From contig JAAXXK010000025.1 in assembly GCA_013334525.1 (NCBI GenBank), positions 1 to 39,168 on the forward strand: 39,168 nt of DNA, in the 5' to 3' direction. Origin of the DNA: Chlorobiaceae bacterium. GTDB lineage: Bacteria > Bacteroidota > Chlorobiia > Chlorobiales > Chlorobiaceae. Under the pieces are notes generated by a model. The model searched no databases. It was given only the letters and a program-made list of their open reading frames with translations, and was not told the origin of the DNA. Numbering within the stretch: the first letter of the stretch is position 1; the number at the start of each line of letters is the position of its first letter. This document shows, in pieces, positions 34,450-39,168 of the stretch. The translations under genes were made by a program, and so were the position numbers.

Positions 34450-35052
34450 ATGTTGAAACGGATGGCCATTATTATTAAAAGTACATTGCTGATGACCGGT
34501 TTTGTGCTTGTTGCGTCTGTAGCTTTTTGCAATGGGATCATTACAGGAACAATTCTGACTGACAAAGAAAAAAACAAGGAAGATGTAGTCGTTTACCTGA
34601 AAGGGGTTCATGGATCTGTCGCAACTAAAAAAGCTACCGTGGAACAGCATCATATGACCTTCATTCCAAGAGTGACGGTCATACCTGTAGGTTCAACGGT
34701 CGAGTTCACCAACCACGACAAGATGTATCATAACGTATTTTCGGTAAGCGAGGCCAAAAAGTTCAATCTTGACACTTATGATTCCGGAAAGCCGAAGCAT
34801 GTTACCTTCGACAAACCGGGAGTGGTTGCTCTGCTCTGCAATGTTCATCCCGAAATGGCGGCATGGATTGTGGTCACCGACAACAAGTATGCATCTGTGA
34901 GCGACAAGCTCGGTAATTTTACTATTTCGGATGTCCCGGCGGGGACTTACGAAATCGGCGTGTGGACCGAAAGACTCAAGCTTCAGGCAGTTACGAAGGT
35001 TATTGTCGCCAACAGCAAGACATCTAAAATCGATGTCAAGCTGGGTGATTGA
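34450..35052 (+). CDS. exported cupredoxin-domain protein
   Basis: The 200-residue product has a signal peptide (about 1-28, ending VASVAFCNG). A plastocyanin-like domain follows with type 1 copper ligands H94 (MYHNVF), C130, H133 and M136 (CNVHPEM), the H-C-H-M set of blue copper proteins. The last ~50 residues (KLGNFTISDVPAGTYEIGVW) look like a carboxypeptidase-regulatory-like beta domain. The order matches methylamine-utilisation-type (MauL-like) cupredoxins. It should carry electrons or copper in the periplasm. AAGGAGGT before the ATG at 34450 is the best ribosome-binding site in the window and fixes the start. Confidence 0.88.
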   Translation: MLKRMAIIIKSTLLMTGFVLVASVAFCNGIITGTILTDKEKNKEDVVVYLKGVHGSVATKKATVEQHHMTFIPRVTVIPVGSTVEFTNHDKMYHNVFSVSEAKKFNLDTYDSGKPKHVTFDKPGVVALLCNVHPEMAAWIVVTDNKYASVSDKLGNFTISDVPAGTYEIGVWTERLKLQAVTKVIVANSKTSKIDVKLGD

Positions 35053-35126
35053 GCCGGTAACGGGAGTTGCCCGACAAAAGGGTTAGTCATTTGAAAATGC
35101 TGCCCTGCCGAAAATAACGATAAACG

Positions 35127-35155
35127 AAAAAGGCGACCGATTGGCCGCCTTTTTT
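35127..35155. terminator. bidirectional rho-independent terminator
   Basis: AAAAAGGCGACC-GATT-GGCCGCCTTTTTT forms a 7-bp stem with one A-C mismatch, flanked by A and T runs, between the convergent cupredoxin and ppdK genes. It resembles the terminator at 28917. Confidence 0.88.
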
Positions 35156-35177
35156 CGCGTTCATCTGAAATGAGAAC

Positions 35178-37928
35178 TTAGTCCTGGAGCGCTGCACGGG
35201 CTGCTGCAAGCCTTGCGATCGGTACGCGGTAAGGGCTGCAGGAGACGTAGTTGAGGCCGGTCTTGTGGCAGAACTCAACCGTGGCAGGGTCGCCGCCGTG
35301 TTCGCCGCAGATGCCGAGCTTGAGGTCCGGTTTGACCGAGCGGCCTTCCTTGGCAGACATGCTGAGCAGGCGGCCGACGCCGTCCTTGTCGATGGTTTCG
35401 AACGGGTTGCGGTCGAAGATTTCGTACTGCTGGTAGATCGGCAGGAACTGGCCGGAGTCGTCGCGGCTCATGCCGAGGCCCATCTGGGTCAGGTCGTTGG
35501 TGCCGTAGCTGAAGAAGTCTGCTGCCTTGGCGATCTGGTCGGAGGTAAGGGCTGCGCGAGGCACTTCGATCATCGTGCCGACGAGGTACTTGACGCCGAC
35601 GCCTTTTTCTGCGATGACGCTGCGGGCGGTCTTGTGGATGAATTCACTCGTTATTTCGAGCTCCTTGACGGTGCTGACGAGCGGCACCATGATTTCAGGT
35701 ACGATGTCCTGCCCTTCCTGTTTGATGCGACATGCGGCTTCGATGATGGCGCGAACCTGCATGACCGTGATTTCCGGGTGAAGGATACCAAGGCGGCAGC
35801 CCCTGAGGCCGAGCATCGGGTTGAACTCGTGCAGGCTCTGGATGCGCTGCTTGATCTCCGTGCTGCTCTTGCCGATTTTTGCGGCCAGGTCTTCGATTTC
35901 CGCATCGGTGTGAGGCAGGAATTCGTGGAGCGGGGGATCAAGGAGCCTGATGGTGACCGGACGGGCGCCCATGGCCTTGAAGAGTCCGTAGAAGTCTTCC
36001 CTCTGGTAGGGGAGGAGTTTGTCGAGTGCGGTTTTGCGACCTGCGACGTCATCGGCCAGGATCATCTCGCGCATGGCGTCGATGCGGTCTCCACCGAAGA
36101 ACATGTGCTCGGTCCTGCAGAGGCCGATTCCTTCTGCGCCGAAGGTGATGGCGACTTCTGCCTGGTCGGGCTGGTCGGCGTTAGTGCGGATGTTGAGTTT
36201 GCGGTACTTGTCGGCCCACTGCATCAGCTGGTCGTAAATTTTCCAGGTCGGGGCGTCCTCCTTTTTCAGGGTCTTGTCGACCAGCACTTCGATGATTTCG
36301 GAGTTCTTGGTCTTGACCTGTCCGGCGATGACCTCACCGGTGCTGCCGTCGATGGAGATATAATCGCCTTCGCTGAGCACGATGTCATTTCCGTTGACCA
36401 TCATTTCGCCTTTCTTGTAGTCGATTTTCAGGGCTCCGCAGCCTACGACGCAGACTTTACCCATCTGGCGCGCCACGAGTGCCGCGTGTGAGGTCATGCC
36501 GCCGCGAGCGGTAAGGATGCCTTCCGAAGCGTCCATACCCTTGATGTCTTCCGGTGAGGTTTCGATCCTGACAAGGATGACCGATTCGCCACGCTTGCCT
36601 GCTTCATAGGCATCGACGGCGTTGAAGTAGATCCTGCCGGTGGCGGCGCCGGGTCCGGCGTTCAGTCCGGTAGCCAGCAGCCTGCCGCTGTCGATGGCGG
36701 CTTTCTTTTCGTTGAGGTCAAAGACCGGGCGGAGCAGCTGGTTGAGCTGTTCGGGTTCGATCCTGCGGAGCACCTCTTTCTCGTCGATCAGCCCTTCGTT
36801 GTACATGTCGACAGCGATCTTGATGGCGGCAAAGCCGGTACGCTTTCCAACGCGGCACTGCAGCATGAAGAGTTTGTTGCTCTCGATGGTGAACTCGATG
36901 TCCATCATGTCGCGATAGTGCTTTTCGAGGATCGAGCGGATCTCGTCGAGCTGGTCATAGATTTTCTCGTTTTCCTTACGGAGCTGTTCGATCTTGAGCG
37001 GGGTCCTGGTTCCTGCCACGACATCTTCACCCTGGGCGTTCATGAGGTACTCGCCGTAGAAGATGTTTTCACCGGCGGCAGCATCTCTGGTGAATGCCAC
37101 GCCCGTACCGCAGTTTTCACCCATGTTGCCGAAAACCATAGCCTGGACGTTGCAGGCCGTGCCCCAGTATCCGGGGATATGGTTCAGTTTGCGATAGACG
37201 ATCGCGCGGTCGTTGTTCCAGCTGTTGAACACTGCGCCGATGGCTCCACGGAGCTGTTCGGTCGGATCTTCAGGGAAGGTTTTGCCGGTTTTTTCGAGGA
37301 TCGCTTTTTTGTATTTGGCTACAAGGTCCTGCAGGTCTTCGAGGTTGAATTCGGTGTCGAGGTCGATGCCCAGTTCATGTTTCTTTTTCTCGAGGATCTC
37401 TTCGAAAGGATCGATCTGCTTCTTGTCGGCAGGTTTCAGGTCGAGTACCACGTCGCCGTACATCTGGACGAACCTGCGGTAGCAGTCCCATGCGAAACGG
37501 GGGTTGCCCGATTTTTTCGCAAGCCCTGCGACAGTGATATCGTTGAGGCCGAGGTTGAGGATGGTGTCCATCATGCCTGGCATTGAGGCGCGGGCGCCTG
37601 AACGGACTGAAACGAGGAGGGGGTTATCAGGATCGCCGAAATTCTTTCCGAGATACACTTCGATTTTTTTCAGGGCAGCGGGAATATCTTTTTCGAAGAG
37701 GTTGGTCGGGTAGGTTTTCTGGTGGTCGTAATAGTAGGTGCAAACTTCTGTCGAAAGGGTAAAGCCGGGGGGGACAGGTAGTCCGATGTTGGCCATTTCC
37801 GCCAGGTTGGCACCTTTGCCACCCAGGAGGTTTTTCATTGATGCATCCCCTTCGGCCGCTCCGCCTGCAAAACTGTAGATGTATTGCTTGGCTGAGGCTG
37901 ATTCTTCGTTCGCGTGAGAATTCGGCAT
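35178..37928 (-). CDS. ppdK: pyruvate, phosphate dikinase
   Basis: PPDK interconverts pyruvate, ATP and phosphate with phosphoenolpyruvate, AMP and pyrophosphate. In autotrophs using the reverse TCA cycle it makes PEP for biosynthesis. The 916-residue protein has the ATP-grasp domain ([20 protein letters not shown] near 32 onward), the swivelling phosphohistidine domain [20 protein letters not shown] (histidine near 485) and a PEP/pyruvate barrel with [21 protein letters not shown] and the C-terminal catalytic cysteine block [18 protein letters not shown]. Length and motifs fit the bacterial enzyme. It is transcribed alone, divergent from the ABC permease. Confidence 0.96.
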   Translation of the reverse strand: MPNSHANEESASAKQYIYSFAGGAAEGDASMKNLLGGKGANLAEMANIGLPVPPGFTLSTEVCTYYYDHQKTYPTNLFEKDIPAALKKIEVYLGKNFGDPDNPLLVSVRSGARASMPGMMDTILNLGLNDITVAGLAKKSGNPRFAWDCYRRFVQMYGDVVLDLKPADKKQIDPFEEILEKKKHELGIDLDTEFNLEDLQDLVAKYKKAILEKTGKTFPEDPTEQLRGAIGAVFNSWNNDRAIVYRKLNHIPGYWGTACNVQAMVFGNMGENCGTGVAFTRDAAAGENIFYGEYLMNAQGEDVVAGTRTPLKIEQLRKENEKIYDQLDEIRSILEKHYRDMMDIEFTIESNKLFMLQCRVGKRTGFAAIKIAVDMYNEGLIDEKEVLRRIEPEQLNQLLRPVFDLNEKKAAIDSGRLLATGLNAGPGAATGRIYFNAVDAYEAGKRGESVILVRIETSPEDIKGMDASEGILTARGGMTSHAALVARQMGKVCVVGCGALKIDYKKGEMMVNGNDIVLSEGDYISIDGSTGEVIAGQVKTKNSEIIEVLVDKTLKKEDAPTWKIYDQLMQWADKYRKLNIRTNADQPDQAEVAITFGAEGIGLCRTEHMFFGGDRIDAMREMILADDVAGRKTALDKLLPYQREDFYGLFKAMGARPVTIRLLDPPLHEFLPHTDAEIEDLAAKIGKSSTEIKQRIQSLHEFNPMLGLRGCRLGILHPEITVMQVRAIIEAACRIKQEGQDIVPEIMVPLVSTVKELEITSEFIHKTARSVIAEKGVGVKYLVGTMIEVPRAALTSDQIAKAADFFSYGTNDLTQMGLGMSRDDSGQFLPIYQQYEIFDRNPFETIDKDGVGRLLSMSAKEGRSVKPDLKLGICGEHGGDPATVEFCHKTGLNYVSCSPYRVPIARLAAARAALQD

Positions 37929-38073
37929 GTGACTGGAGTGAAATAGATGGTTATCCCAAAAAAAACAGATGAAATCATAAAAAAGCAGTCCGGGATGACT
38001 ACTTTTCGAGTAATCAATTTAACAGAAAAAAACATCCGGAAAAACCCCGGAATAGGTTCAAAATATCCATACG

Positions 38074-38940
38074 ATGGAGAGTATAGCGGCTGTTTTTATT
38101 TTGCAGGTGTTAAGGATTTCCGTCCCTTATATACTGACCTCTGTCGGGGCGGTATTTTCTGAACGAAGCGGGGTGGTCAACCTCGCCCTTGAGGGGCTTA
38201 TTCTTGCGGGGGCTTTCGGGGCAGCGGTCGGGCAGCATTTTACAGGTTCGGCCTGGGTTGGCGTGGCCTGTGCCCTGGCGGTCGGCCTGCTCGTAGCCCT
38301 GCTGCACGCTTTCGTCACCATAACGCTCAGGGCCGACCAGATCGTCAGCGGCATCGCCATCAACATTCTTGTTATGGGGGCGACCCGGTTCGGGCTCAGC
38401 CTGCTTTTTGGAAGTGCGATGAACTCAGCCAGGATCGGTGGCATGGAGGCTCCTTCACTGCTGCTCGATCCGCTGTTCATCGCCGCGGTCCTCTCGGTGG
38501 TGCTCGGCCAGTTCATCCTGTTCCGCACTCCGGCCGGGTTGCGTTTGCGGGCGGCCGGCGAGAGCGCAGAGGCTGTCGAGACGGCCGGTATCGATGTGCG
38601 GCGCCTGCGCTATTCGGGTGTGCTCGTTTCCGGTGCGCTGGCCTCGCTTGGCGGCGCTTTCCTGGTGTTCCAACAGCACAGCTTTACTGACAACATGTCT
38701 GCCGGCAGGGGGTACATCGCATTGGCGGCCATGATCATCGGCAAATGGAATCCCGCAGGCGCAGCGCTTGCAAGCCTGCTGTTCGCTTCGACCGAGGCGA
38801 TGGAAATATGGGTACAGTCAGGCTGGCTGCCTTCGCAGCTGGTACAGTCCCTGCCCTATGTGATCACCCTGTTCGTACTTGCGGGATTTGTAGGAAAGTC
38901 CACGCCGCCGAAAGAGGTTGGCATTCCGTACGGGAAGTAG
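38074..38940 (+). CDS. BmpA-type nucleoside/simple sugar ABC transporter permease
   Basis: The 288-residue membrane protein has 8-9 hydrophobic segments. Its N-terminal SVGAVFSERSGVVNLALEGL is the signature of the inner-membrane permeases of BmpA-dependent nucleoside or simple-sugar importers (NupQ/YufQ-like). FRTPAGLRLRAAGESAEAVE near 155 is the cytoplasmic coupling loop, and MIIGKWNPAGAALASLLF near 230 closes the fold. The other parts of such a system (BmpA lipoprotein, ATPase, first permease) are not next to it: ppdK is divergent upstream, and 228 gene-less bases follow. It therefore needs partners encoded elsewhere. Confidence 0.9.
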   Translation: MESIAAVFILQVLRISVPYILTSVGAVFSERSGVVNLALEGLILAGAFGAAVGQHFTGSAWVGVACALAVGLLVALLHAFVTITLRADQIVSGIAINILVMGATRFGLSLLFGSAMNSARIGGMEAPSLLLDPLFIAAVLSVVLGQFILFRTPAGLRLRAAGESAEAVETAGIDVRRLRYSGVLVSGALASLGGAFLVFQQHSFTDNMSAGRGYIALAAMIIGKWNPAGAALASLLFASTEAMEIWVQSGWLPSQLVQSLPYVITLFVLAGFVGKSTPPKEVGIPYGK

Positions 38941-39028
38941 GCGATGTAATCGAATAACCCGGGCAGCGCTGATAGTGGTTAGGGAGTGTCTACAAAGAAA
39001 AAAACAGGAACGCCTGAACCCTGGGAAC

Positions 39029-39046
39029 GCCAAGCACCAGCTTGGC
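39029..39046. repeat. short hairpin repeat (GCCAAGC-ACCA-GCTTGGC)
   Basis: Seven-base arms pair perfectly. The surrounding GGGAACGCCAAGC...GCTTGGCAATTC looks like a dispersed intergenic repeat. It lies in the gene-less window end. Confidence 0.6.
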
Positions 39047-39140
39047 AATTCATACCCAAGCCCCGGATCAAGCAATGAGAGGATAAATTTATTTCCAGTT
39101 GCGTTGACGCTGAGTCATTTTGCTTATCCATGAAGATGCC

Positions 39141-39154
39141 AGGCTGTCTCAAAA
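39141..39154. mobile_element. possible IS end (AGGCTGTCTCAAAA)
   Basis: This 14-base sequence also occurs at 19829-19842 and resembles terminal inverted repeats of insertion sequences in this bacterial phylum group. The element, if any, would continue to the right beyond the window. No transposase is visible inside it. Confidence 0.4.
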
Positions 39155-39168
39155 GGGTATTCGACCAA

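Noticed and set aside
35265-36491. Long plus-strand open frame of 408 codons opposite ppdK
   Set aside because: It is the antisense shadow of the GC-rich ppdK coding sequence; the translation has no motifs and the ppdK frame is unequivocal.
38941-39168. tRNA or other RNA gene in the final gap
   Set aside because: No cloverleaf, anticodon arm or T-loop sequence was seen; only short repeats.

Overview
The window most likely comes from a green sulfur bacterium (Chlorobiaceae, Chlorobium-like). This is inferred from the gene set, not from a marker gene. A B12-binding radical SAM enzyme resembles the BchQ/BchR methyltransferases of bacteriochlorophyll c-type pigment synthesis. Pyruvate phosphate dikinase serves the reverse TCA lifestyle. 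A class I hybrid cluster protein indicates an anaerobe. The intergenic gaps hold many short repeats of the kind found in these genomes. Most genes look GC-rich, while 32.9-34.5 kb is visibly AT-richer.

Layout. 0.06-4.0 kb, plus strand: a Ppx/GppA phosphatase overlapping a fused aminodeoxychorismate synthase/lyase (PabB-PabC), then a small unknown gene. A GGAC-rich inverted repeat separates these from the convergent minus-strand block smc - HAD phosphatase - nusB - nth (9.5 to 4.1 kb). Next on the minus strand come a site-2 protease-like membrane peptidase with folP (11.6-9.6 kb) and a membrane-anchored haem-binding protein (12.2 kb). A small unknown plus-strand gene and a minus-strand methyltransferase follow.

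14.0-17.6 kb is the most coherent regulatory unit. An Rrf2-family Fe-S regulator sits behind a perfect 29-bp palindrome. A 140-bp element with terminal inverted repeats separates it from three overlapping genes: a two-cluster ferredoxin-like protein, a TPR protein and hybrid cluster protein (Hcp). This looks like a nitric oxide/hydroxylamine or Fe-S stress module. The radical SAM enzyme follows at 17.9-19.8 kb, then a repeat-filled gap, a beta-phosphoglucomutase-like HAD protein, a secreted unknown, a hybrid histidine kinase, a divergent MFS transporter and uvrA (28.5-25.6 kb, minus).

28.5-35.1 kb is accessory. It holds a HiPIP-like four-cysteine miniprotein, a 65-aa membrane protein overlapping a DUF2142 membrane protein, an exported Arg/Asp/Gly/Pro repeat protein, a DUF2892 protein, an exported unknown, a DnaQ-like exonuclease, an AT-rich gap and an exported cupredoxin. 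The window closes with ppdK (minus), a divergent BmpA-type nucleoside ABC permease standing alone, and a repeat-rich end carrying IS-end-like sequence.

No tRNA, rRNA, CRISPR array or intact transposase gene was seen. All family calls come from reading motifs; no database search was possible.
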